Of a stretch of DNA of 22,166 nucleotides, positions 1 to 8,239 are shown one piece after another (position 1 is the stretch's first letter; each line of letters starts with the position of its first letter). The translations under genes and the position numbers were made by a program. This stretch comes from CAZITB01 sp964542055 (GTDB lineage Bacteria > Planctomycetota > Phycisphaerae > Sedimentisphaerales > CAMDDF01): assembly GCA_964542055.1 (NCBI GenBank), contig CAZITB010000036.1:1-22166 (forward strand), read 5' to 3'. Below the pieces are notes generated by a model that was not told the DNA's origin, ran no database searches, and saw only the letters and a program-made list of their open reading frames with translations.

Positions 1-162
1 CTCGCAATCTATCGTCAGATAAGTTTTACAAAATCCAAACTGTCTCTTGAAATACTGACAAACAACATCTCTTACCAGCGAGCTTTGGCTCAAAAGCTTT
101 TCATAAGCTGGGTCTAATCCAGAATCTATAAAAACAATCTGTAAAAAATTCATTTTTTTCAT
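1..162 (-). CDS. Unrecognised protein, N-terminal 54 residues only (runs off window)
   Basis: An open frame begins at an ATG five bases after the stop of the upstream tyrosine-kinase gene and stays open to the window edge, giving 54 codons. The protein starts MKKMNFLQIVFIDSG. A second in-frame ATG (position 153) gives a start three residues later, and neither has a strong Shine-Dalgarno sequence. No signal peptide is evident: the first hydrophobic stretch is short (FLQIVFI) and is followed by a charged, helical-looking segment (DPAYEKLLSQ). I do not recognise a family from this fragment. Its tight spacing behind the chain-length kinase says it is part of the exopolysaccharide/exosortase operon, so a sugar-modifying or regulatory role is possible but not shown by the sequence. 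Confidence 0.6.
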   Translation of the reverse strand, partial: MKKMNFLQIVFIDSGLDPAYEKLLSQSSLVRDVVCQYFKRQFGFCKTYLTIDCE

Positions 163-167
163 TAAAA

Positions 168-2423
168 CTATTCTTCATCAGCCTGTAATGATAACAGCAA
201 AGGTCGTTGGCTGTCTCTCTTCTGGGCTTTACGTCCTTTTCTCGCAGTATAATATTCATAGCCGTATCTGTAATAACTGTAGTCTGTTTCCACGCTATGC
301 AAAACCGCTCCCAAAATATTAGCTTTGATATTCCTGAGCCGTTTCATAGCCTCTTTCATATCAGGCCTTACAGTTTGTCCTGAGTAAGATGTAACTAACA
401 CACCATCAGTCATTTTGGCCCAAAGCAACGCATCCGGACCAGCCAGCACAGGAGGAGTATCGATGATAAGGTGTTCATATTCATCTTCAAATCTGGCTAA
501 CAGGTTTATCTGATGAATCCTGTTTAAAAGCTCACAAGCCATGGAAGGGTCATAAGCACAAGGCGTCGAAGTTATAACATCCATACCCGGAACACAGTCC
601 CGGCACACTACTTCATCAAAAGGTTTGCCCGCAAGCAGATCCTGAAGTCCCAATCTTGACTCAGGCAGTTTCAATGCTCTTGCGATATCCGGCTTTCTCA
701 AATCGCCGTCAATCAGCAAAACTCTTTTTCCAGATTTCGCCATTGACGTAGCCAGATTTATCGAAAAAGTGGTCTTACCTTCCTGTACTCCTGAACTGGT
801 AATTACAATCTTCTTAGGGATCCCTTCAGGGTTAAGCAAATTTAAATTGGCCCTGATTGTCCTGTAGTCTTCAGTAACAACAGAATGCAGCAGGGTTTTT
901 TTTGAATTCTCTGTCCGTGAAGTTGTGCCGATTATTGGAACACCAACTTGGCTGATCACATCCTTAGGCGTGTGAAGCCTCGGATCAGTTCTTTCTGCAA
1001 GGAACGCAAAAGCAATGCCCGCACAGATCGCACCCATAATACTAACCGCTGTATACTTCAACTGTTTTGTCTTGGCCGGAATACTTGAAGCAAGGTAAGC
1101 AACTGATATCCTGGCCGGCCTTTTGCCTTCCATTTCAAGCTGAGTTATTCTCTGGCGGACAGTTTCAAGCAACTGCTTTGTATCTCCAAGTTTATCCTCT
1201 TCATCACGAATAGCCAGCTGTTTCTGGCCCAGTTCACGTGTTACCTTATCTTCCTTTTCGAGCGTCTCCCTGATCCTTTTTTCGTGAACACTCAAACTTT
1301 CCAGCTCAGCTTCTATATCTTGAAGTTTATACTCACCAATAAGCTCCATTTGGTCTTTCAAATCTTCTTCAAAACGTTCACCAATCTCTTCTCTTCTTTC
1401 ATCGAGGCGGTTCTGCATGGATTCATAAAGTTCCCGCATTTTCGTAAGCTCTGGATTGCCTTCCGAAAAATTCTGCTTGGCCACTATTAACTGTTTTTCT
1501 AAATTTGTCACTTCATTAGTGAGCATTGTAACCGTTGGGTCATTATTTATTCTATCAAAACGCATCTGAATCTGCTGTTCCGGTTCGATAGCTTCCAGAC
1601 GCGCATCCTTAATAAGTTCCTTTTTCGCCTCCAATGCAATCCTTTTAGTCTCAATATCATTAAGTGTACTCTGAAGTCTTGCAACATACTCAAACTTCAT
1701 CTGCTGGCGAGAAGACATGTTAGTAGTACCATATTCATCTGCCAACTGTCTTATTACACTTCGTTGTATCTGCATTTTTTCAGTAAGCATCTTCTTTTGA
1801 GTTTCCAGGTATGTAAGTCGGTCATAATCTCCCTGGCTGGAGACTTCCTGGCGGACACTGATATATGCGCTTATGAGAGAATTGACTATTTCACGAGCAT
1901 CATTTTTACTGTCCTCATTGCCGTACATTATAACTTTAATAAGGTTAGTTCCCCTGGCCTGAGCAACTTGAATAGCTTTGCTCGTAACCATTTCCTGAAG
2001 AGCGTTGAACACATCTGGGGTTTGGCTGAAAAATGCCAGATCTTTCTTCTGAAGTATATCCGCTGTTTTTTGAAGTACTGGAGGACTGGTCATCTTGGCA
2101 GCTTCCGTTCTCATAAATACTTCAGAATCGCTTATAGTGTCATCAGGCAAGTTAAAAATAATGGTCCTGGGAGTGGTAATCTCGATTGCACCTTCAGTCT
2201 CATAACCTTCTTTGATAAATGTCCAGATAAAAATAAGACTCGGTATCATTATAAGCAATGCTATTAATGAAATTACTTTCCACCTTCTCAAAATTGCCCT
2301 GAAAAGATCCGAAGAAACATTATTGTCTCCTGCAGGTTCTTCAGATGAAACACCTTCGAAAAATGCAAGATCGGTTCTTACCGGAGGATGATCATAAGGA
2401 ATCATATTATTTTCATTATTCAT
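168..2423 (-). CDS. Wzc-like chain-length determinant and BY-type tyrosine autokinase
   Basis: This inner-membrane co-polymerase probably sets polysaccharide chain length and couples polymerisation to export through tyrosine autophosphorylation. The 751-residue protein has a cytosolic N-terminus, a first membrane segment (about 49-69), a large periplasmic part rich in coiled coil (about 200-430), a second membrane segment (about 457-476) preceded by a short ASSIP motif like the proline-containing region of Wzz proteins, and a C-terminal kinase domain (about 510-710). The kinase has Walker A (SSGVQEGKTT, 543-552), Walker A' (VLLIDGDLRKP, 568-578) and Walker B (LIIDTPP, 652-658). Seven tyrosines lie between 715 and 725, matching the C-terminal autophosphorylation cluster of the family. 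Both halves are on one chain, as in proteobacterial Wzc, not split as in Firmicutes CpsC/CpsD. The gene starts 22 bases after the exosortase fusion. A GGAG motif lies about 15 bases before the ATG, rather far, so the start is only fairly certain. Confidence 0.93.
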   Translation of the reverse strand: MNNENNMIPYDHPPVRTDLAFFEGVSSEEPAGDNNVSSDLFRAILRRWKVISLIALLIMIPSLIFIWTFIKEGYETEGAIEITTPRTIIFNLPDDTISDSEVFMRTEAAKMTSPPVLQKTADILQKKDLAFFSQTPDVFNALQEMVTSKAIQVAQARGTNLIKVIMYGNEDSKNDAREIVNSLISAYISVRQEVSSQGDYDRLTYLETQKKMLTEKMQIQRSVIRQLADEYGTTNMSSRQQMKFEYVARLQSTLNDIETKRIALEAKKELIKDARLEAIEPEQQIQMRFDRINNDPTVTMLTNEVTNLEKQLIVAKQNFSEGNPELTKMRELYESMQNRLDERREEIGERFEEDLKDQMELIGEYKLQDIEAELESLSVHEKRIRETLEKEDKVTRELGQKQLAIRDEEDKLGDTKQLLETVRQRITQLEMEGKRPARISVAYLASSIPAKTKQLKYTAVSIMGAICAGIAFAFLAERTDPRLHTPKDVISQVGVPIIGTTSRTENSKKTLLHSVVTEDYRTIRANLNLLNPEGIPKKIVITSSGVQEGKTTFSINLATSMAKSGKRVLLIDGDLRKPDIARALKLPESRLGLQDLLAGKPFDEVVCRDCVPGMDVITSTPCAYDPSMACELLNRIHQINLLARFEDEYEHLIIDTPPVLAGPDALLWAKMTDGVLVTSYSGQTVRPDMKEAMKRLRNIKANILGAVLHSVETDYSYYRYGYEYYTARKGRKAQKRDSQRPLLLSLQADEE

Positions 2424-2445
2424 TGTTACTTATTACTCCAAATAG

Positions 2446-4383
2446 TTATCTTCTTTCGATTATCTGTTCCTGTATCTGTTCCTGCTTTATTCCAATATCT
2501 TCTACAAAAATATTTTTCAGAATCCAAAGTTCCCCTAAAATAATAGCGATCGCAAGCGGCATCATTGCATAACCGCCGTAATCATGAAAAACTTCAGCCC
2601 ATTCCTTAGCATCTATTATCGTAAACGCTATGGAGGTAATTGCAAGCCTGATAGTATTGCATAATATAGATATCGGCAGAGCAGAGACAAATATAACAAG
2701 TTTTTCCCACCATTTTCGCAAAGCCAAAAGGGCAAACCATCCTGCGATCACAAAAAATGCCATAATCATCCTCAAACCGTTACAAGCCTCTGCAACTGCA
2801 ACACTTGTATCATTTAAAGTGATTATGTTTCCGTCCCTTTCGACGATATAACCCATCATTTCTAACGTCCAGACCGCCGAGACAGTTGACCATTCCTGTA
2901 ATTTTAGTGAAAATGCGTCATTTATCTGGTTGGGAAGGGGGATCATCAATATTAAAAACATAATAATCGGCAGCAGATTAAAAAATAACCGCCACCCAAG
3001 GCTCAGCAAAACAATACTTCCAATAGCTCCTATCAGGGAGAGCCTTTCAAATGAGGACATATCCAAATATAGGCCCGCAAACCGCAAACCCATCGCTCCT
3101 ATCAGCATTATCAGCCCTGAAAACGCGGGTTTTGGAACATAATTGCCTAGTTCCTTTCGCCGAGCCCAAACTACATAACCAGCCAGAAACGGCACCAGCA
3201 TCCCCGCAGAATATTCATCAGAAAATTGCCAGATAGTTACCAGATCCGAAATGGTTGACCAGTAAGAAACTACCAAAGCAGCAAAAAGCGCAATAAAAGC
3301 GGCGGCTCCAAAAGACAATTTTCGTTTATAATTATTTGCAAGATAACTACTTAAGTTTTCCTTTGGCACACTTTCAGGTTTTTCTATATTCTTTTTGGGT
3401 ACAATGCAGGTATTGTAAATTTTTGAGTTATCAGGGACCTTCGTATCATAGCTGATAACCGCGTTTTGTATTTTACAGTCCTGGTAAATTCCCACTCCCT
3501 GCCATAAAAGTCCATCAGAAATAGTGCAGTTTTTGCCCACAAACGACAAGGAATTGATCAAAACCGGCCCGTTTATACACACATTTTCATCAATTTGGAC
3601 ATGGTCAAAGATCACTGTCGGTCCCAAAATCTTTACAGATTCGCCAATTTGTACATTGTCGCCTACAAATACCTTTTTGCCATATTCAGGGGCAGGCTTT
3701 AAATCTGGATAGTATTTTTCCATCATAGGGCTGCGAATATAATGCGAAACCGCACTTAAATATTCGGGCACATTTCTAAAGTTCCCCGGCTCAATATCCA
3801 GCGTTACGGGATAAACGCTTCTGTCATCTTTTACCAGCCGTGATACAAGGTTTTCCTTTATATCGAAATAACCTTTTTCCGGAATATACTTTAACACATC
3901 TTTCGAACAGACGAAAATATCCGCACAATTGGTAGGTTGTATTTGAGGGGGCTGGGGCTTATGAAAGACAACCGAAAGATCGGAATTCAATTGAAAGTGA
4001 GTCTCGAGCAATTTTTTCACATCCGGAACAATTGCCATACTCGCAGGCATCAAAAACAGATTCTCATCATTTACCGGATCAGCCGCATCTCTCAGCGTAC
4101 CAGCCGTTCCTGAGGGTAGCTGATCGATTATCAAATCACTCTCAATACCATCTAGGCCTTCAAACACATCCTGAAGTTCCGGCGAATCTACCTTCGAACA
4201 TACCGTTATCTTTTTTATGCCCTGGTCAATCAGCTGATCGATAACATTTCTAACCGCCGGCTTATCCAGCATCGGCCACAATGCAGGCGGAATCCTCGAC
4301 GCCAGTTTGCATCTGCCGAAATCCAGCGGTCCGATAAGTATAACAGCTTTTATATTTTCAAGTTGTAGGTTTTCATGACCCAT
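2446..4383 (-). CDS. Fusion: degenerate nucleotidyltransferase, LbH domain and exosortase
   Basis: The C-terminal part (about 355-625) is an exosortase, a multi-spanning membrane transpeptidase that processes PEP-CTERM-like sorting signals. The three expected catalytic residues are present: Cys534 in AEACNGLRM, Arg579 in CNTIRLAITS and His600 in FHDYGGY. About eight hydrophobic segments surround them. Residues 10-215 look like a sugar-phosphate nucleotidyltransferase (KPAVRNVIDQLIDQGIKKI, SGTAGTLRDA) but the GGxGTR loop reads IGPLDFGRC and the metal-binding aspartate site reads LMPASM, so catalysis is doubtful. Residues 236-330 are hexapeptide-repeat left-handed beta-helix (VGDNVQIGESV, FVGKNCTISDG). 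Exosortases are usually about 290 residues, or about 500 when fused to EpsI, so this 645-residue arrangement is unusual. The EpsI partner is encoded 16 kb away at the head of the operon. No frameshift is seen at the joins. A promoter-like element ends only 8 bases before the ATG. Confidence 0.9.
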   Translation of the reverse strand: MGHENLQLENIKAVILIGPLDFGRCKLASRIPPALWPMLDKPAVRNVIDQLIDQGIKKITVCSKVDSPELQDVFEGLDGIESDLIIDQLPSGTAGTLRDAADPVNDENLFLMPASMAIVPDVKKLLETHFQLNSDLSVVFHKPQPPQIQPTNCADIFVCSKDVLKYIPEKGYFDIKENLVSRLVKDDRSVYPVTLDIEPGNFRNVPEYLSAVSHYIRSPMMEKYYPDLKPAPEYGKKVFVGDNVQIGESVKILGPTVIFDHVQIDENVCINGPVLINSLSFVGKNCTISDGLLWQGVGIYQDCKIQNAVISYDTKVPDNSKIYNTCIVPKKNIEKPESVPKENLSSYLANNYKRKLSFGAAAFIALFAALVVSYWSTISDLVTIWQFSDEYSAGMLVPFLAGYVVWARRKELGNYVPKPAFSGLIMLIGAMGLRFAGLYLDMSSFERLSLIGAIGSIVLLSLGWRLFFNLLPIIMFLILMIPLPNQINDAFSLKLQEWSTVSAVWTLEMMGYIVERDGNIITLNDTSVAVAEACNGLRMIMAFFVIAGWFALLALRKWWEKLVIFVSALPISILCNTIRLAITSIAFTIIDAKEWAEVFHDYGGYAMMPLAIAIILGELWILKNIFVEDIGIKQEQIQEQIIERR

Positions 4384-4391
4384 AGTTGTAA

Positions 4392-4419
4392 ATTATACCT
4401 TGGAGGAGTTAAAGTTCAA
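4392..4419 (-). promoter_or_regulatory. Putative sigma-70 promoter before the exosortase fusion
   Basis: On the minus strand TTGAAC (4419-4414) and TATAAT (4397-4392) are separated by 16 bases. The -10 hexamer is perfect and the -35 matches four of six. The expected transcription start falls at or within a few bases of the ATG at 4383, so the transcript would be leaderless or nearly so. The only Shine-Dalgarno-like bases (AAGG) sit about 14 bases from the ATG, overlapping the -10 box. The element lies in a 183-base spacer after rmlD, the largest gap between these minus-strand genes, so it could give the exosortase and kinase genes separate expression. This is inference from sequence only. Confidence 0.45.
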
Positions 4420-4566
4420 AACACCAATTTGAAATGCTATGCTATATATATGTAAAACCTTTGCAGGTATGGACTTATCCGAAAAATTTAATAATAAAAA
4501 GCAGATGATTGAAAAATGACAAAATTGTCGGATTAAGACTTTGTAAAAAGTGAGATGACTACTTAT

Positions 4567-5442
4567 TTATTTTTTCCCAGATGTTTTTATGTAATGGTCA
4601 AGTGATATTTTCCACGTGCGAATATCACCAATAATCTTTATAGTCTCAGTCAAATCCATAACTGAATATGCCGGACGAGGTGCCGGACGCGGAAAATCCT
4701 CCGTAGTGCAAGGCAAAACCTCACATTCAAGGTTCGCGGTTTTTACAATTTCCCGCGCAAAATCATACCAAGTACACGCAGGGGGGTTGCAGAAATGAAA
4801 AATACCAGACGCCTTCTTATCTGCCAAAGCGATCATCGCATCTGCCAGATCCAGCGTATAAGTCGGACAGCCGGTCTGGTCATTGACCACCTTGATCTGG
4901 TCCCTTGTTCGGGCAAGATTAATTATTGTCGCCACAAAATTTTTCCCATTGGGTCCAAACAACCATGATGTTCTGATAATAATGGACTTGCACCCGGACT
5001 CTATTATAGCTTTCTCGCCCTCCAGCTTGCTTTTACCGTATATAGTATTCGGACAAGGCTTGTCGCCGGTTTTGTACGGAACGGTTGATTTGCCATTGAA
5101 AACATAATCGGTGCCGACATGTACCAGCAGGGCACCAGTATTCTTGCATTGCTGGGCAAGATTGCCAGGCCCGTCGGCATTGACTTTCATTGCAGCTTGG
5201 ATATTGGACTGCGCTCCGTCAACATCAGTATATGCTCCGCAGTTAAAAACAACCTCCGGCTGATACTGCTCAAAGACATCCGCTAGATTGTCAGCATTGG
5301 TAATATCCAGCAACGTTGTATCCCGATGGCTCTCAGGAAAGGTCGTTTTCAACAAATCGCTCTTGCTTGCTTCGATCTTTCTGCATAGTGCGGTCCCAAG
5401 CATCCCCGAAGCACCTGTGATCAATATTTTTTTAGCTTTCAT
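4567..5442 (-). CDS. rfbD: dTDP-4-dehydrorhamnose reductase
   Basis: RmlD reduces dTDP-4-dehydro-rhamnose to dTDP-L-rhamnose in the cytoplasm, the last step of precursor supply. The 291-residue protein has the usual length for the family. It is an extended short-chain dehydrogenase with the NAD(P)-binding GASGMLG (10-16), the catalytic TDYVF (111-115), Tyr135 and Lys139 of the YxxxK motif (YGKSK), and the family's substrate-side C-terminal stretch FPRPAPRPAYSVMD. It follows rmlB by 18 bases, with GGGG shortly before its ATG as a probable ribosome site. The minus-strand sequence after its stop has only a weak five-base-pair hairpin (GACAA/TTGTC) followed by a short T tract, so termination here is uncertain. 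The identity is secure from the motifs and from the adjacent rmlB and rmlA. Confidence 0.96.
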   Translation of the reverse strand: MKAKKILITGASGMLGTALCRKIEASKSDLLKTTFPESHRDTTLLDITNADNLADVFEQYQPEVVFNCGAYTDVDGAQSNIQAAMKVNADGPGNLAQQCKNTGALLVHVGTDYVFNGKSTVPYKTGDKPCPNTIYGKSKLEGEKAIIESGCKSIIIRTSWLFGPNGKNFVATIINLARTRDQIKVVNDQTGCPTYTLDLADAMIALADKKASGIFHFCNPPACTWYDFAREIVKTANLECEVLPCTTEDFPRPAPRPAYSVMDLTETIKIIGDIRTWKISLDHYIKTSGKK

Positions 5443-5460
5443 TGCAACCCCAAAAAACTT

Positions 5461-6471
5461 CTATAAATTCTTACCGTACTGCTGCTGATAATATTTCATG
5501 TACTGGCCGGTTTTGATTTCTTTCCACCAGGTCTGATTATTAACATACCATTCAATTGTATCTTTCAAACCCTGCTCAAAATCAATCTGAGGCACCCAGC
5601 CGATTTCATTTCTAATTTTCGCATTATCAATTGCATACCGGCGGTCATGACCGGGGCGATCCTTTACATACTCGATGTAAGATTCGTCCTTGCCAAGAGC
5701 ATTCAATATTATCTTTGTGATATCAATATTATACTGTTCATTGTCCGAGCCGATGTTGTAAACCTGGCCAAAAGCCCCTTTTTCCAGAACTGCCAAAATC
5801 GCTTTGCAGTGATCAATAACATGTATCCAGTCGCGAACCTGTTTGCCGTCGCCATAAACGGGCACTTTCTTATCCTCGATCAGATTGGTCACAAACAGCG
5901 GTATCAGCTTTTCCGGAAACTGGTACGGGCCGTAATTATTCGAACATCTCGTAATCATCAACGGCGTTCCGTGAGTATGGTGATACGCAAGAGCAAGCAA
6001 ATCGGCAGATGCCTTCGATGCCGAATACGGGCTGTTGGGATGCAGCGGCGTTGTCTCGGTAAACAAGCCTTCAGGGCCCAATGCCCCATAAACTTCATCA
6101 GTGGAAACCTGTAGAATCTTCTGCGCATGACATGTCCTGGCCGCATCCAGCACCACTCTTGTTCCATCAATATTGGTTCGGATAAAATCGGCACTTCCCA
6201 AAATTGACCGGTCAACATGGCTCTCTGCCGCAAAATTTACTACATAATTGCTGCCCGTGATATGTTTTTCGACCGTCTTAGCGTCGCAGATATCGCCTCT
6301 GATGAAAGTCAAATTCGGATGATTGGTCAAATCAGATAAATTAGCCAGGTTGCCCGCATAAGTCAGCGCATCATAAGCTAAGATTTTCCAATCAGGCCTC
6401 TGCTCAAGCAAAAGTCGCACAAAATTAGAACCTATAAAACCTGCCGCACCAGTAACGAATATCTTAGTCAT
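5461..6471 (-). CDS. rfbB: dTDP-glucose 4,6-dehydratase
   Basis: RmlB converts dTDP-glucose to dTDP-4-dehydro-6-deoxyglucose using tightly bound NAD+, the second step to dTDP-rhamnose. The 336-residue protein has the full family length. Visible motifs are GAAGFIG (8-14) for NAD+, the STDEVYG signature (123-129) with Thr124, Asp125 and Glu126, and Tyr149/Lys153 in PYSASKAS. Later motifs RPGHDRRYAID and NNYGPYQFPEKLIPL are typical of this enzyme, not of other epimerase-like members. The start is well supported: AGAGGA lies five bases before the ATG. It begins 12 bases after the rmlA stop and is followed closely by rmlD, forming a compact rmlA-rmlB-rmlD block. Confidence 0.97.
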   Translation of the reverse strand: MTKIFVTGAAGFIGSNFVRLLLEQRPDWKILAYDALTYAGNLANLSDLTNHPNLTFIRGDICDAKTVEKHITGSNYVVNFAAESHVDRSILGSADFIRTNIDGTRVVLDAARTCHAQKILQVSTDEVYGALGPEGLFTETTPLHPNSPYSASKASADLLALAYHHTHGTPLMITRCSNNYGPYQFPEKLIPLFVTNLIEDKKVPVYGDGKQVRDWIHVIDHCKAILAVLEKGAFGQVYNIGSDNEQYNIDITKIILNALGKDESYIEYVKDRPGHDRRYAIDNAKIRNEIGWVPQIDFEQGLKDTIEWYVNNQTWWKEIKTGQYMKYYQQQYGKNL

Positions 6472-6483
6472 ATATTTCCTCTG

Positions 6484-7218
6484 TTAATCCAGATTGTTGG
6501 CGCAATTTTCGGCGATAAGGTTTGCAGCCCTGTGAAGCGATTTAATTGTTCCCGCATCTGTCCACCAGCCCTCAAGGATCTCGCTTGTCATGGTTCCCTG
6601 TTCGATATAGGCGTTGTTGACATCCGTTATCTCAAGCTCTCCGCGGTCGGAAGGCTTCAATTCAGCAATTAGATCGAAAACATTTTCATCATACATATAA
6701 ATGCCAACCACCGCCAGGTTTGACTTAGGCTCCTTGGGCTTTTCGGTTATTTTAAGAACTTTACCTTTGTCATCGATTTCTGCTACCCCGAAACGCTGAG
6801 GATCGGAAACTTCTTTAAGCATTATCTTGCCGCCTTTTGGCTGAGTGAAAAAGTCCGCAACCGCCGAGCGAATATTCTTCTCGATGATATTATCGCCCAG
6901 CATGACAACCATTTTATCGCCGTCAATGAAATCTTCTGTAAGTTTCAGAGCCGCCGCTATTCCGCCTGCGCCCTCCTGGTAGGTATAATGAAGCTCTTTA
7001 AGACCAAAATCTTTACCATTACCAAGCAGTTCAAGAAAATCTCCGGCATTGTTGCCGCCTGTAACTACCATTATGTCCTTGATACCGGCATTGACCAGAC
7101 ACTCTATCGGGTAATAGATCATTGGCTTATCATAAACCGGCAGAAGGTGCTTATTAGTAACTCTTGTCATTGGCATCAGCCGGGTTCCGTACCCGCCTGC
7201 CAAAATTACGCCTTTCAT
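6484..7218 (-). CDS. rfbA: Glucose-1-phosphate thymidylyltransferase (short RmlA-like)
   Basis: This enzyme joins dTTP and glucose-1-phosphate to make dTDP-glucose. I chose the ATG at 7218, not the upstream in-frame ATG at 7248, because AAAGG lies about seven bases before it and the protein then begins directly with MKGVILAGGYGTRL as in the family. The product is 244 residues. Motifs: LAGGYGTRL (6-14), the active-site lysine region PVYDKPMIYYP (27-37), LGDN (107-110) with the metal-binding aspartate, GELEITDVN (193-201) and WWTDAGT (218-224). Classic RmlA is about 290 residues; this one lacks the C-terminal extension, like the short actinobacterial/archaeal-type homologues, so the exact sugar is inferred mainly from the adjoining rmlB and rmlD. 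Confidence 0.9.
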   Translation of the reverse strand: MKGVILAGGYGTRLMPMTRVTNKHLLPVYDKPMIYYPIECLVNAGIKDIMVVTGGNNAGDFLELLGNGKDFGLKELHYTYQEGAGGIAAALKLTEDFIDGDKMVVMLGDNIIEKNIRSAVADFFTQPKGGKIMLKEVSDPQRFGVAEIDDKGKVLKITEKPKEPKSNLAVVGIYMYDENVFDLIAELKPSDRGELEITDVNNAYIEQGTMTSEILEGWWTDAGTIKSLHRAANLIAENCANNLD

Positions 7219-7280
7219 TGTGTACCTTTCTATTGAAAATCGCTTCAAATTGCCAAATCTATATTTTAAATGCTCTAGCT

Positions 7281-7775
7281 TTACTTTGCAATGGAAGTTT
7301 GCAAATTATCAAGATAGCTAGTGATCTGTTTTACGAGTTCGTTTTTATCTGGCTTGCGAGGTTTGGGGGTAAATGTTTTCAAAAGCTTGATCTTCTCTGG
7401 TATCTCATCAGCAGAATAAGCCGCTATTACATGACCGAGTCTCTCAAATTCCTGAGCCGTCGCAAGCTGATGATCATTTACAAGCTCTTTATGCTGGGGT
7501 AGCCGCGGCAGAACAAGCATCGGTTTTTCATGCTCAAGCGCCAAAATAATCGACCCAACCCCCGCATGACTGACTATGCCTTGAGACTGTGCGATCTGCT
7601 CTTCGAATCTGGACTTTTCCAGCATCTCTACATATTCAAAATTTTTCGGCTTATATTGCCCCGGCCCGATCTGGGCAAAAAATTCTTCTTCGAGAAGACC
7701 ATCCTCCTTGGCTTGGTCTAAAGCCTTGATAAGTCTGTCGAATCCGAACTGCGTTCCCACTGTCACAAAAATCAT
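7281..7775 (-). CDS. PssE/Alg13-like catalytic subunit of a split glycosyltransferase
   Basis: The 164-residue protein is a free-standing glycosyltransferase family 28 C-terminal domain, the nucleotide-sugar-binding half of a two-subunit enzyme comparable to PssE/Cps14G in bacteria and Alg13 in eukaryotes. It begins MIFVTVGTQFGFDRL, characteristic of the group, and holds the donor-binding SHAGVGSI (69-76) and PRLPQHKELVNDHQ (90-103). It is cytosolic, without membrane segments, and would be held at the membrane by its partner, encoded immediately upstream with a 4-base stop/start overlap. That coupling favours equal amounts of both halves. Known pairs add galactose, glucose or glucuronic acid to a lipid-linked acceptor; which sugar is used here cannot be told from the sequence. 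About 60 bases separate it from rmlA. Confidence 0.88.
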   Translation of the reverse strand: MIFVTVGTQFGFDRLIKALDQAKEDGLLEEEFFAQIGPGQYKPKNFEYVEMLEKSRFEEQIAQSQGIVSHAGVGSIILALEHEKPMLVLPRLPQHKELVNDHQLATAQEFERLGHVIAAYSADEIPEKIKLLKTFTPKPRKPDKNELVKQITSYLDNLQTSIAK

Positions 7776-8239
7776 ACTACCGAACCTGCAAATTTCACAT
7801 TGTCATATTTCTTTGCCACGTCAGGCCACTGAGTAAAAATCATATCTGCAAAAGGCCGAACGATCCGCCCGCTCAATGAAAGCTTTTGAGTATTGGCGAT
7901 ACTGTCAAGCCAGACAATCTTGCCGCCTCGTAACTTGCTGAATAAACAAAGCAGACAGCCATGCAGCGCACCTGAACTGATTACCACATCCGGGCGGTGC
8001 TTAAAAATAATAGCAAGGCACTTAAACATCACAGGTATAATTTTCAGCGGATGGTTGCGATTGGATTCGCCTACAATAAAAACCGGCCCGAAACTTTCCA
8101 GCTTACCCTTTACAGATGGCGAGGTTGTCACAGAAAAACAATCCCTGCCTTGCCATGTTTCAGAAATTTTCAAAAGCTGCACCAAATGCCCCCCCGCCGA
8201 AGCCGCCAGACAAATTTTAAGTCTCGAATCTTTTACCAT
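7772..8239 (-). CDS. PssD/Alg14-like membrane subunit of a split glycosyltransferase
   Basis: The 155-residue protein corresponds to the acceptor-side half of the Alg13/Alg14-type enzyme (PssD/Cps14F, PF08660). The signature AASAGGHLVQLL (12-23) is followed by a hydrophobic or amphipathic segment (about 66-80), then DVVISSGALHG (84-94) and SLSGRIVRPFADMIFTQWP (121-139), all typical of the group. In the known family this subunit binds the membrane and the lipid-linked acceptor and recruits the catalytic half. Its stop overlaps the start of the PssE-like gene by 4 bases and its own ATG overlaps the end of the CapA-like gene by 7 bases, so all three are probably translationally coupled. Confidence 0.87.
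   Translation of the reverse strand: MVKDSRLKICLAASAGGHLVQLLKISETWQGRDCFSVTTSPSVKGKLESFGPVFIVGESNRNHPLKIIPVMFKCLAIIFKHRPDVVISSGALHGCLLCLFSKLRGGKIVWLDSIANTQKLSLSGRIVRPFADMIFTQWPDVAKKYDNVKFAGSVV

Noticed and set aside
1764..2267. Plus-strand frame of 167 codons opposite the tyrosine kinase
   Set aside because: It lies wholly antisense to a well-supported gene, has no family motifs, and its composition is what a reverse frame of the kinase would give.
2446..4383. N-terminal part of the exosortase fusion as an active GDP-mannose or glucose pyrophosphorylase
   Set aside because: The GGxGTR nucleotide loop and the metal-binding aspartate are not present in the sequence.
4513..4540. Terminator after rmlD
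   Set aside because: Only a five-base-pair stem with a two-base loop (GACAA/TTGTC) and a short T tract; too weak to list as a feature.
5647..6114. Plus-strand frame of 155 codons opposite rmlB
   Set aside because: Antisense to a gene with clear catalytic motifs; no recognisable domain or ribosome site.
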